In this document: positions 23,202 through 33,733 of the stretch, one piece after another | Layout: the number at the start of each line of letters is the position of its first letter | How positions within the stretch are numbered: the stretch's first letter is position 1 | NCBI GenBank assembly: GCA_928212115.1 | Contig: CAKMRJ010005523.1 | Coordinates: forward strand, 106,146,706 to 106,210,705 | Source of the DNA: Lactuca virosa | Lineage: Eukaryota > Streptophyta > Magnoliopsida > Asterales > Asteraceae | Direction: 5' to 3' | DNA: 64,000 bases | Notes under the pieces: model-generated | Databases searched by the model: none | Told to the model about the DNA's origin: nothing | Seen by the model: only the letters and a program-made list of their open reading frames with translations | Position numbers and translations under genes: made by a program

Positions 23202-25740
23202 TCAATTAGAGAGATTTAGGTACCCAAGGCTTTTTGGGTCCTCAAACATTAGAGTGAAGTGGAACTACAAATCCAATTACAAAATTTTAATTTTAATTCG
23301 ATCAATCAAATCAGCTTCATTACTTTGAGATGAAAAACATATTTATTCGACATCGAAGCATCAATATTGATTTTCTTATTCTCAATTTTACACTTTGAAA
23401 ACTCAAATTTTGTTTTTGACTTTTCTTGACTCCAGTTAGATGGTTTTGATAATGTTTCTTGTGATGAAGTATTTCCATTTGTCGACTGTCACAAATAGTT
23501 CTCATAAACATCCTTTATTTGTTCTTGTGAATATGGCCTTGACTAATATGGGTTTCCTTTGTTTTCCAACCAATGATCGAAATTATTGATATCACTTGTA
23601 ACTTTAGAAAAGGAAACCTTCGATTTTTGATTTACATTAGGATTTGAAAATTTTGGATCATTTGGTTTAAAAATGCACATTTTTTTAACAACATTCTTTG
23701 TGGATTTTGCTTGATTTGTTTTTTGAAAAGATTTTGATATCTTTGTGAAAAACGGTTCTGATAATGTTTTCGAAAACCACTTTTCAGAACCTTGATGAAA
23801 ATGATTTTGGGAATTATTTGAAAACGATTGTGACAACCTTGTCGAAATCGATTTTGAGAATTGCTATGAAAACAATTTTTAGAACTTTGTTGAAATCAAT
23901 TTTGAGAATTGTTATGAAAACGATTTTGTTTCTGAAGGTTATGTCTATTCAAGTAGTAAGAATTATATAAAAAATCTCTATTGTTTTAAGGCTTTTTGAA
24001 AAACAGATTTTATAACTTTTTTTTTTAGAATTTTGAACTTTTCATTCGTTTGGAAGAGACATATCGACTGGTTTTGAGATGTCTTTAACAAAAGGCTCAG
24101 TTCCTTTCACAATCCAAACACCAGACTTCTCCTTCTTGTTGATTTTATAACTCGAAGTTTGAGTTTTCCTCCTTTGAAATGTCTTCTATTTTTTATTCGA
24201 ATTTTTTTCAACGACATTTGATTTGAATAAAAACCATCATCGGTTACTTTCATGTTATCCTTTTCCAATAAATCATTCAATATCGAATTAACATTATGTC
24301 CATTTCCCAATGTCACAAAAACTTAATTTAGAAAAACTTGTGCTTTCCTTTTTCATTCAAAATCTTAGTATACTCATTTGTATGCTCAAGAACTTGTGCT
24401 TCAACAACACGAGAAATTTCTTCTTCATTAGAAACATCATCAAAGTCACTCTCATTGTTTGTTATATCTTCGGTATTGATTGCCTCTTGAAATCTTGAAT
24501 AACATTGTTATTAGTTTTTAAAGAAGAATCATCATCAGACTTCGATCTTGAAACAATATTTTCATCACTTTTAGATAATGAATTGATTTTTATAACTGAC
24601 AAATTTGAACAATCAATACACTATTCTTCTTCAATTACACTGATATTGTCTAAATCTCTTCGATATCAGCAAAATTTTCTTGAGAACATTGTGTCGAAGA
24701 TTTAGTTTTATTCAATATTTTAACTTGTTCTTTTTTGCTCAAAGTATCATTGACAATATTCACTAAATCATCAACATCCAAATATTCATCAATATTAACA
24801 ATTCCATAGGCATACGAATCATTTGGTACTTGACCAAACATCAAAACTCTACTCTCACATTCAAAAGATATTTCATCAACCAATTCCTTTTTAAATGTGA
24901 TAAAAGAAAAAAAAATTGTATGTTGTTCTTTGCAAATCTCAGAAGAATGATATAACAAAGTGAGTTTGCCACAGAGTCTTTTAGCAGTGTTACAGTAGAT
25001 ATTCCTTTGTTCGATTAACAAAATATTTTCCATTCTTACATAATCTCTATCTATTGTAATGTTATTTAACTTGAAATTCATGTTCTCTATCTTAAAGTTT
25101 TTCTCTTCGACCCTATTCTTAACATCATATAACTATGCCTTTGTTTTCTCTAAGTCCCTACTCAACGAAATCAAAGAATCATTTAAGTAAGCACAAGCAT
25201 CATCTATAGCAGATAATAATGAATTATATGAATTCAAAGAAATATTAAGTGAGATCAAAAGATCGCGTACCTTATTAGTCATTGGCGAACGCAAAATTGC
25301 AACCATCAAACATCGACCTCCAATACATTCATCTTCATCACTCCATTCTTCGCTATAAACCTCATCTTCTTCTTTCACCTCTTCCTCATCGCTTTCATCA
25401 CCAATATTCATAGAAAATATTGCACCATGCATTGGACGATGCATTTCCTCATCATCAAACCCTGAAGACCAGATATGATAAGTGTCATCACTCTCGTTCA
25501 TTCCTTTGCCTACCAGTGGCAAGTTCTTCGACTTTGCTCTTAATTCTTCCATATTCATTGCATTATATGCTTCCTCCTTAACATTCTACTTTTTATCCTC
25601 TTTATTTTTCAACATATAATCTCTTGCTAGATGATTTTCCCCATTGCAGTAATGGCAATCGTATCCACAATCACCCACAAGCTTTTTCTAAGGCTTCTTT
25701 TCTCCAGAATTTTAATCATTCTTGTTCTAAACTCTAGATT
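23202..25740 (-). pseudogene. Copia-A: gag zinc knuckle and long spacer region
   Basis: Reading from about 25700 downward, a single zinc knuckle CHYCNGENHLARDY (the final Cys replaced by Tyr) is followed by an acidic stretch (DESDEEEVKEEDEVYSEEW, about 25400-25340) and EGRCLMVA-like GGRCLMVAIL. A long Lys/Asn/Ser-rich spacer with several broken frames (25081-24650, 23836-23543) runs to the protease. Copia-B has the same zinc knuckle, spacer, protease order. Sequence upstream of the knuckle that should encode the gag core is not recognisable, so the 5' end of copia-A seems deleted or decayed. Confidence 0.75.
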
Positions 25741-26213
25741 GTAACACTTGATTTGGGTATGTTCATATTTAACCCTTAGTATTTAAATTATTGTAATTTT
25801 TTGGTGCTGGAAGCCTTGTGTTTTTCTTCATAGACACGTATTGCTGTTTATCGGGTTGTGCTGTACTGGGTGCATGTCCGGATGGCGCCAATTGTTGTGA
25901 TATGTATCCTGCATAACTCCGTCTCTTTGAGGGATAGAATGAAGGGCTTGAGAATCACAACACAGGAAACAAGCTCGTCAGCCTTCGTCCGGGAGGCAGC
26001 CCCGGATCGAAGCTCCGACGGTCAAGTCAGTTCGTTTCTTAGAGAGAAGAAGATGAAAATGTTAGGTAAGGGTTAGGAGATTTATTTCACGGTCCCTTCT
26101 CTTGTAGGAGAAGGGACCTCTTTATACCTATGATCGGGGGAACAAATCCCCAACATAATCTTTTACCTTTTCAGGAGTGGCAGGGGAAGACGGCCTTTGA
26201 TTGGCAGATCGTG
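25741..26213. other. Unassigned fragment between copia-A and Gypsy-3, LTR-like
   Basis: More GC-rich than its surroundings. It contains GTCCGGGAGGCAGCCCCGG and AAGCTCCGACGGTCAAGTCA, a word combination I associate with plant LTRs. An inverted pair GGTCCCTTCTC/GAGAAGGGACC lies at about 26092-26118. It may be the remains of an older LTR. A 72-codon frame at 25858-26076 has no recognisable motif. Confidence 0.4.
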
Positions 26214-27032
26214 TGTAACACCCGCAGATTCGACTAGTCAATTTAGAGACAATAAGCGTCAAAAATGACTTTTTATAGAAGAATATTTATAATAGATAAT
26301 CATAACCAATTTAAGTTATATGTCACAAGGGTTCCGTACATATAAAGAATGCTGAAATCCGAGTAATAACGAAGAAGTTATGACCTGTCGAAGTTTTACG
26401 GCTAAACCGGCACGGCACCGCGTAACGTAAAAAGTGAATTTTTGATAAATTACTTTTTAGCCTTAGAAATCTAAATGAAAGTATTAGTATACGTTAAACC
26501 GAAAACGTACATAAAAAGAACGTCCAAATCTGACTTAGGGTGAGGAAGTTATGATTTTTCTAAGATTTCGCATAGTAGTGCACAGCCCAAAAATCGAATT
26601 TTAGATCGGTCAATTTTTAGTCGAGACAACCGAAGTGAGAATTGAAGATCTCATTAATATGATTTCAACAATAAAAAGACAGTAAAAAACAGAGTCCGTA
26701 TGTAGACGTTATGAATTTACACGGTCGTTAACAATATAATCTTCTCATACTGTTAAATTTAAAAATGGCCGAGAATTAGCCGACGGAGTCAAAAGGAGAG
26801 TTGTAGATCTTGTCAATACCTACGCGTGGATATAAAGAACGTCAAAAAGGAGCTCGTATGCAAAAGTTAAAGATTTTAGAAGATAATTAGTTTTTGGAAT
26901 AACCAAGAGGCGACACGTGGCACGATCTGAGCCACTGCTTCCTCACCACGGCTTGGCACCAGATGGTGACACCTGGCCACGAACGCCCTACGTTCAGCAA
27001 GGGAACACCCCACGTTCTAACCGGACTCAGCC

Positions 27033-27038
27033 TATAAA
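27033..27038 (+). promoter_or_regulatory. TATA box of the Gypsy-3 5' LTR
   Basis: CCTATAAACAGAGGC, a good TATA context, is followed by a pyrimidine-rich leader with TTCTTTCTCTC. In the 3' LTR the site reads CCTATAATAGAGGC at 57751. Confidence 0.55.
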
Positions 27039-27908
27039 CAGAGGCACCATCACCCCAAAAACTAACACCTTCCCCATTCTTTCTCTCTTAAACATCTCTC
27101 TAAACCCCTCCCAACCTTTAGCACCTCCCGAGTGCTAGAGGCGATTCCTAGACCGCCAGAAGGCTCTTAGAAGAAGAGCTTTCGTCTCAGAAGCTCTGCC
27201 CCTGCAGAGCCCGGTTCCTAGCCAAATCTCTCGGTAAGTAAGTTATGCTTACCCTACTTTAAGTATAGCCTATGTTTATGTTTATTATCGTTATTATGAA
27301 CTTATAAACAATATATATATATATATGATAAAATATAATATATAAAGTGTTATTATAATATCATTTAACTACTCACGGTACGGGGAATCTGGTTTGAAGG
27401 GCCGTATAGGGTTGTTGGATTTCAGAAGTGCTATAATGCCAAAATGGTCATGCCCTCCGGTGTTTCATGTCTGGCCCCTGTCTGTACATAGTGGTTGAAA
27501 AGTATTGTTTAACACTTATAAAACAATATCGCTCATTAATAGTCGCTATAAATATTATACTAAAATATAGCGGTAATGATACTAGGTTTCACCGAAGGAA
27601 AATAGAATTGTTAGAAGCGAAGCGCTGCCCGAGTTTGGAATCATCACTTTAACAAGTGAGTGCATAGTTACTTTCATCTTACACATAGATATGAAGTATT
27701 TAATATAAATTATGTGCTATGTGTGTATATTATCTGTGTTCTTGATATCTATGCTGGATGAACAAAATATACATGTTTTATTCGATTTGAACTATATACA
27801 TATTTTATACCTATAATTATGATGGGTAAAGATGGGTAGATTAAAGATGAGATGAGATGAGAGACGAAAGAAGAGATGAATGATGAGAGATGAAAGATGA
27901 TATAGATG

Positions 27909-28213
27909 AACATTGGCAGCTATGGACTTAGTCCTAATAGATAAACCCTAGTAGCTATGGACTTAGTGCCTGATAGATAAATCATGGCAGCTATGGACTT
28001 AGTGCCAAATAGATAAACCTGGTAGCTATGGACTTAGTGCCTTACAAACAAACATTGGCAGCTATGGACTTAGTGCCTTACCAATGAACATTGGCAGCTA
28101 TGGATTTAGTGCGCTATAAATGGATATTGGCATCTATGGAGTTAGTGCCTAACAGATAACAACGACCGCTATGGACTTAGTGCCTCTTGGACGAACCCTG
28201 GCAGCGATGGACT
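27909..28213 (+). repeat. Minisatellite of about 35 bp in the Gypsy-3 5' LTR, nine copies
   Basis: The unit is GGCAGCTATGGACTTAGTGC followed by CTGATAGATAAACCT, with substitutions. Copia-B inserted inside the last unit. The 3' LTR carries the same array at 58675-58976. Confidence 0.92.
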
Positions 28214-28844
28214 TATGAGAACAAGGATCTGATTGCGCAGGGACAAGGATTAAAAACTCAAACCTTGAGTTAATGCTTAAGATCAATGCTTGCTTCACAT
28301 TAGTAGTTCCAGTCAAGTCTGGCAAGACCAGTCAAGACTGAATATAAGAATCAACAATGTACTTCAAGTATTAAATATAAGACTATGAATATGATCAAGT
28401 AAAGACAATAAATGAACACAAGGAATGTTTGAAAGATAGATTAGAGAGAAAGGTGTAAGTGAAGTAAATGCGAAAATGTCTATCTTTCGTGGAACAATCT
28501 GTCATTTGATATTGTCATTGAATGCTGCTTATATAGGAGAATAAGATACATCGTACAAACCATTATCATACATAGGACCGGATAATAGAGTTACTCCCGA
28601 CACTCTGATTATGTAAGGTTACAAAAGAGACTAAGTCCTATGATACGTTACATCAAACAAAATAACAAAGTTAATTAATACAGACGGAAAAATGGATTCA
28701 GACATGCACCAATCTTCACTCCGGACACCAAACAGACTCTGGACCACAAGTTGACTCCGGACTAAGAACTGACTTCGGAACTGGGCTGACTCTGGAACAT
28801 ACAAAGGATAGAGATTGCTAGAGGTTCACTTTCAGGTTCCAACA
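28214..28844 (-). repeat. 3' LTR of copia-B (631 bp)
   Basis: Same length as the other LTR and differing at only scattered bases. TATATAAG, a TATA box in element sense, is the complement of 28528-28535. A block near 28690-28800 repeats ACTCCGGA-type words. The outer end reads TATGAGAACA where the other LTR has TGTGAAAACA. Confidence 0.95.
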
Positions 28845-28859
28845 ATCTACCCCTAAGTG
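28845..28859 (-). other. Polypurine tract of copia-B
   Basis: In element sense, CACTTAGGGGTAGAT directly precedes the 3' LTR. This AGGGG-type tract is typical for copia elements. Confidence 0.7.
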
Positions 28860-28870
28860 AACTTAGCAAT

Positions 28871-29617
28871 CTAGTCAGTTCTGGTTGAATCTTCTTTGAT
28901 GAAAACGTACGCCTGGTACAACCATTCTCCGACTCCAATGTACCATTGTAGCTGACTAATGAACTTGGTCTTCACGTGCTCAGGTACTTTGGACTTGGAT
29001 GCTCAAGTAATGATCTTCTGAAGTGCCTTGGTGGGAACCAGGTATTTGTCTTGAACTCGGAAGAAGTCCTTCTAATTTGTTTTTCTTTGATGATAGACAA
29101 AACCAAGCACTGGCTCATCGATGGGGCCCTCTGCCAAGATTTCAGCTTCTAGCAGTCTAAAGTTGATTTTGGCAAAATATTTCTCTATTCCGAACAGATG
29201 GGCTAGTTCATAGTCACATCTGCAGAATTCAGCAACGTAGTCCTTGAGGAAGCCTAAAGCAGCGTGATAAGCTCACATACTGAGATCATCTGACTGAATG
29301 CTTCGAAAGTGAGCAACAATAGTCAAGATGTCATTTAGATTGATGGCAGGGAAGACAGCATCAGTAATGGTTTTTTGAATTGTTTTGCTCCAGAAGATGT
29401 GATACCGGAACATAACGCAGTGGAGTTCAAACTTGGTCAGGATCTTTCTTCCGAAACCATAAATTTCCGTGATCTTTTTCAGAGACCAGACTTCTTTGAG
29501 AGGAAGTGCATTCTTGGAGTAGAAAGTCTTCAGTCTTTCGCATTCAGTCCGGATGATCATTTGAGGATCATCTTTCGGATGAAGAGGAGCAAATTTGGTG
29601 TAGTTCTTGCTGAAAGG
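28871..29617 (-). pseudogene. Copia-B extra frame, C-terminal part
   Basis: Continuation of the extra frame beyond Gypsy-2. It reads FSKNYTKFAPLHPKDDPQM, ERLKTFYSKNALPL, then after a TGA near 29280 AYHAALGFLKDYVAEFCRC and ILAEGPIDEPVLGFVYHQR, and ends at TAG 28871-28873 just before the polypurine tract. Three in-frame stops (near 29280, 29073 and 29008) are present, yet the frame is otherwise unbroken for about 249 codons, which argues that it was once coding. I do not recognise a domain here. Confidence 0.75.
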
Positions 29618-30921
29618 TGTCACATCCCCTAACCAGACGAAGGAAACGTTCGGGGGTGGAGGACTTCATTTGTAGTATCACAACACATGCATCATAGTAA
29701 TCAAAGTACAAATAACCATTGTATTTAAAAGGTATAAATATTTACATGTGTTCAATCACTTTATATTGAAACCAAAACAGTTATACAAAAGAAGAAGACA
29801 TGACTCAAAATAGCTCCATCTTCTCAAAAGATCGGGGAGTACCTGTCTACTAATTCCCTGAGAATACGAGTAATTTGAAAAGAGAGTATCAATATAAAGC
29901 TGAGTGAGTGCATAAGTTTTTATGTTTAAAAGTATGTTTTCTGTTTCTTGAATATGTAAACTGTTCCAGAAAATCCTATATTTTCTATTGTATATGAAAA
30001 GTAATTTTAATCACATAAAACCGTTCTATTTTAAACCAGTGTTCTGTTTTTTTTATCCTTTTTGTATAAACTGTAAAAGTGAGTATGCCTGGCTTCACCA
30101 GCTGTTATTGAATACTTAGATGTAACACTGTAAGCTGTATTTTGGTAAACTGGTTCTTTGAATATGTACTCATGTTTCGTTAATTATACACTAACCATAT
30201 TGTTAATATTTTTTTAGTGAGTTATTATAACCATACTGAGACTAGATGGCCTGAAACAACGCTTTGAAGGCGTTAAAATCTGTTGATAACAACTGTCACT
30301 CGTAAGTGTGTATGCCTGACGGTAGCTAGCAGCCCGAGTGCGGGGTTGTCAATCCCTATATAGATCTTTACACACATTGTTTTGATCCCCTACTGGGGAT
30401 TCTGGTTATAATATCAGGACTTTAACTACGTTGTTTAAATAAATAAACAACCTGAACATGTTGTCTCATGAAAAGCATATAGACGTTACATGTATAATAT
30501 AAATGAAAACCCAATCATTTTGAAATAATGATTAATTGTATATTCCTGAATTAGTATTCTTAACATGTATTTGAAAGTTGTATACCCTCGATTAGTTTTG
30601 AATCAAACCCTTGTTTCTTGTAAAATGGTGTATTCTAGTATACTTGAATCGTGAATTAATGTTCTATATATCATAAATTATACCTATTATAATTTATATG
30701 TACTTTCTGAATTGGTACTAACTATTCATGAATGTAACCCCTTGCTCAACATGTTACAAAGCGTATCTAAACTGAACGAAATAACTTTTATATTTATATA
30801 CATATACAAGTATATATAAGTAAAATTTAAACGACATTTGGACAAATAACCAATACTATAAGCCCACATCCAAACAAGGAAAAGGACCCAATGTGAGTTA
30901 TCAGTTCTAAGCCGTTTAAAT

Positions 30922-30991
<70 letters not shown>

Positions 30992-32313
30992 TGATTTTTG
31001 GGAAAAACATTAGTTTATAAAATCATTTAAAGAGTTTAATATTTGGAAATATTTTTGATGACTTGATGTCATTTTAACACATTTTGAAACTATTTGTTTG
31101 TAACACAAAAACTTTGTGCTAGACTTGTATCCCCCCCCCCCCCCCTTAAAACAGTAAAAATTATGAAAATACGGGGGTATGAACTCACTTGGTAAGAGTG
31201 ACGAGTTGATGAAAAACTGGGCTTTACGCGGGCAGCACTTCGATTGGAAAGAGTTTAGATTCTCGAGAATTTCGGGGCTTCGGGCTTTCGTCAGAGCTTG
31301 GATATGTCACCGGGGTGTCTGGGTAGTTAGGAGGGCTTAAAAGTATGAAAAAGTAGGAGAGAGGTTGTGAATTTGCAACCTAAACCCGGAGCTCTCAGTT
31401 TCTATTTATAGGATGAAAAATTGAGATTCACGTCGTGAACATGTATGGTTCACGTCGTGAACTCGATCCTGATCATCTTCTTAGCTCCGACATCTGTCTT
31501 CCTAGCTTCGGAAGGTGTCGATCAATTAGGTCACGTCGTGAAGCTCTTTGTTCACGTCGTGAGCCTTGAAGTTTGTGCTCCGAACTTCATAAATTCATAT
31601 CTCTCACATACGAGTTCTGTTTTTGACGTTCTTTATATCCATGCGTAGGTGAGATTTTACTCTACATCTTTCATTTAGACTCCGTTGGCTAATTTTGAAT
31701 TTATTTTTAAAGTTATATTTTTAATAGGCCGGGACAGGAAAAGTCCATTAAAAATTCATAACTTCTTCATCCGACGTCCGTTTTCGTTTGTCTTTTTACC
31801 GTTGGATTTCTTTTGACAAGATCTCCGATTCTCGTTTAGGTTGTTTTGGCCAAAAGTTGATCAAACTAAATTTCGAGTTTCAGGCTGTGTACTGTTGTGT
31901 CGAAACTTAGAAAAATCATAACTTCTTCATACGAATTCAGATTTAGACGTTCTTTTTATGGACACTCTCGGTTTAACGCATGCTATAACTTTCATTTAGA
32001 TAGTTAAGGCTAAAAAGTATTTTCTTGAAAAATCACTTTTTATGCTGAATAGTGTTTTCCCGATTTTGTCGCGGATCTTCGATTGGTCATAACTCCTTCG
32101 TTATAACTCGGATTTTAGTGTTCTTAATATTTTTGGAAACCTTGTTACAATCTCTACCACTTTGTTCATCCCAATCGAGATTATTTAATACTTCATTTTT
32201 GAGGGTCGATTATGTAAATGCACATAGTATACAAGAATTTCTCTTTATTATTTTAAAAAGAACTACTAATTGATCTATACTATTACATAGATTTGAAATA
32301 ACGGTTTGTTACA
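29618..32313 (-). repeat. 3' LTR of Gypsy-2 (2,696 bp)
   Basis: Collinear with 38849-41522. It contains an (AT)n run at 30924-30987, a C run of 15 at 31131-31145, and four copies of the odd palindrome TTCACGTCGTGAA (two perfect, two short of one end base) at 31427-31562. An element-sense TATAAATA is the complement of 31403-31410. Confidence 0.95.
31403..31410 (-). promoter_or_regulatory. TATA box of the Gypsy-2 3' LTR
   Basis: In element sense CCTATAAATAGAAACC, downstream of the palindrome cluster. The same site is at 40619-40626 in the 5' LTR. Confidence 0.6.
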
Positions 32314-32325
32314 TTATTCCCCCGT
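32314..32325 (-). other. Polypurine tract of Gypsy-2
   Basis: In element sense ACGGGGGAATAA directly abuts the 3' LTR. Confidence 0.8.
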
Positions 32326-32369
32326 TAGAGAGAATTTCGTCCCGAAATTAGGATTATAGCATTACGGGA

Positions 32370-32700
32370 AGACTAAGGAAAAAGATGTGGATATTTCTGT
32401 TGCATTTGATCCTCCTGCTCCCAAGTGAATTCAGGTCCCCGTTTTGCATTCCAGCGAACCTTCACTATCGGGATACGGCTTTGTTTGGTTTTCTTAACTT
32501 CCATATCTAGAATTTCTACAGGTTCTTCCACAAAGTTGAGGCTCTCGTTTAACTCGATCTCCTCGAGTGGGATCACAAGAGTCTCATCGGATAGACACTT
32601 TTTCAAGTTCGAAACAAGGAAGGTAGGATGAATGTTACTTAGTTGTTGGGGTAGTCGAAGTTTTGTAAGCTACATGACCGATTCTGGCAAGAATCTCGAA
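32370..32700 (-). pseudogene. Gypsy-2 integrase C-terminal region with chromodomain-like tail
   Basis: The frame at 32606-32373 reads KKCLSDETLVIPLEEIELNE, EEPVEILDMEVK and the tail IVKVRWNAKRGPEFTWEQED, ending QQKYPHLFP. It corresponds to the Gypsy-1 tail and resembles chromovirus chromodomain-like ends. The preceding GPY/F-type part (about 32610-32760) is frameshifted. Confidence 0.88.
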
Positions 32701-33733
32701 TGGTCCTATGTACCTTGGATTTAGTTTGTCACGCTTTCCAAAGCGTATCATGCCCTTCCATGGTGAGACCTTTAACAAGACGCAGTCACCAACCTGGAAC
32801 TCCAAGGGTTTTCTCCTTTTGTCAGCGTAGCTTTCTGTCTATCTCTGGAAGCTTTAAGTCGCTCCCAAATTTGTACGATTTTCTCCGTAGTTTCTCGAAT
32901 AATTTCTGGACCAGTGAGAGTACTGTCAGGAAGTTGACCTCTAGCTAACTGCGTATCACCCACTTCAGCCCAACACAGAGGTGATTTGCACTTGCGGCCA
33001 TAGAGTGCTTCAAATGGAGCAGTCTTTATGCTAGTGTGATAACTGTTGTTTTAAGAGAACTCGACAAAGGGTAAATGAGTATCCCATGCCTTCCCAAAGT
33101 CTATCACGCAGGCTCGCAACATATCTTCTAGAGTTTGAATCGTCCTCTCACTTTGTCCGTTCGTTTGTGGATGGTAGGCTGTACTCATGTCCAACCTAGT
33201 TCCCAAAGAGTTTTGGAAAGACTACCAGAAACAAGAAGTGAATCTACTATCTCGGTTAGAAATAATAGATATTGGCACACCATGCAGTCTAACTATTTCT
33301 CTGATGTAAGTTTGTGTTAGCTTCTCTATCTTGTCGGTTTCTTTTATGTGTAAGAAGTGTGGGGATTTGGTTAATCTATCGACGATTACCCAAATAGTAT
33401 CATAACCACCCGATGTTTTGGGTAACTTAGTTATGAAATCCATCGTAATCCGCTCCAACTTCAATTCAGGGATTTCAGGTTGTTGCAATAGCCCTGAAGG
33501 TTTCTGGTATTCTACCTTGACTTTGGCACAAGTGAGGCACTTGCCCACAAAGGTAGCAATCTCGGCCTTCATGTTAGGCCACTAGTAAAGTTTCTTAAAG
33601 GTCCAGGTACATCTTGTCTGAAACCGGATGAATGGAGTATCGGGTTTTGTGTGCTTCATTCATAACCACATCTCTGTAACCACCGAACTTGGGTGTCCAG
33701 ATTCGGTTCATGAAACAATAGACTCCATCATCC
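32701..33733 (-). pseudogene. Gypsy-2 integrase
   Basis: The frame at 33572-33222 has CLTCAKVKVEYQKP, LERITMDFITKLPKTSGGYD and IISNRDSRFTSCFW, where the expected SDRD reads SNRD. After a frameshift, AYHPQTNGQSERTIQTLEDM (about 33185-33125) keeps the catalytic Glu. Next are FVEFS, stop, NNSYHTSIKTAPFEALYGRK (about 33060-33000) and GDTQLARGQLPDSTLTGPEI (32963-32900). Several stops make it inactive. Confidence 0.88.

Larger units (their letters stand above)
26214..28213 (+). repeat. 5' LTR of Gypsy-3, first part
   Basis: Collinear with 56928-58973. A TATAAA lies at 27033, a short AT run near 27311-27326 (much longer in the other LTR), and the minisatellite at the end. It is interrupted after GATGGACT by copia-B; the same position in the intact LTR reads GATGGACTTCAATC (about 58971). 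Confidence 0.93.

Noticed and set aside
27909..28213. Regular repeats resembling a CRISPR array
   Set aside because: Units are contiguous, without unique spacers, and lie in a plant LTR; it is a minisatellite.
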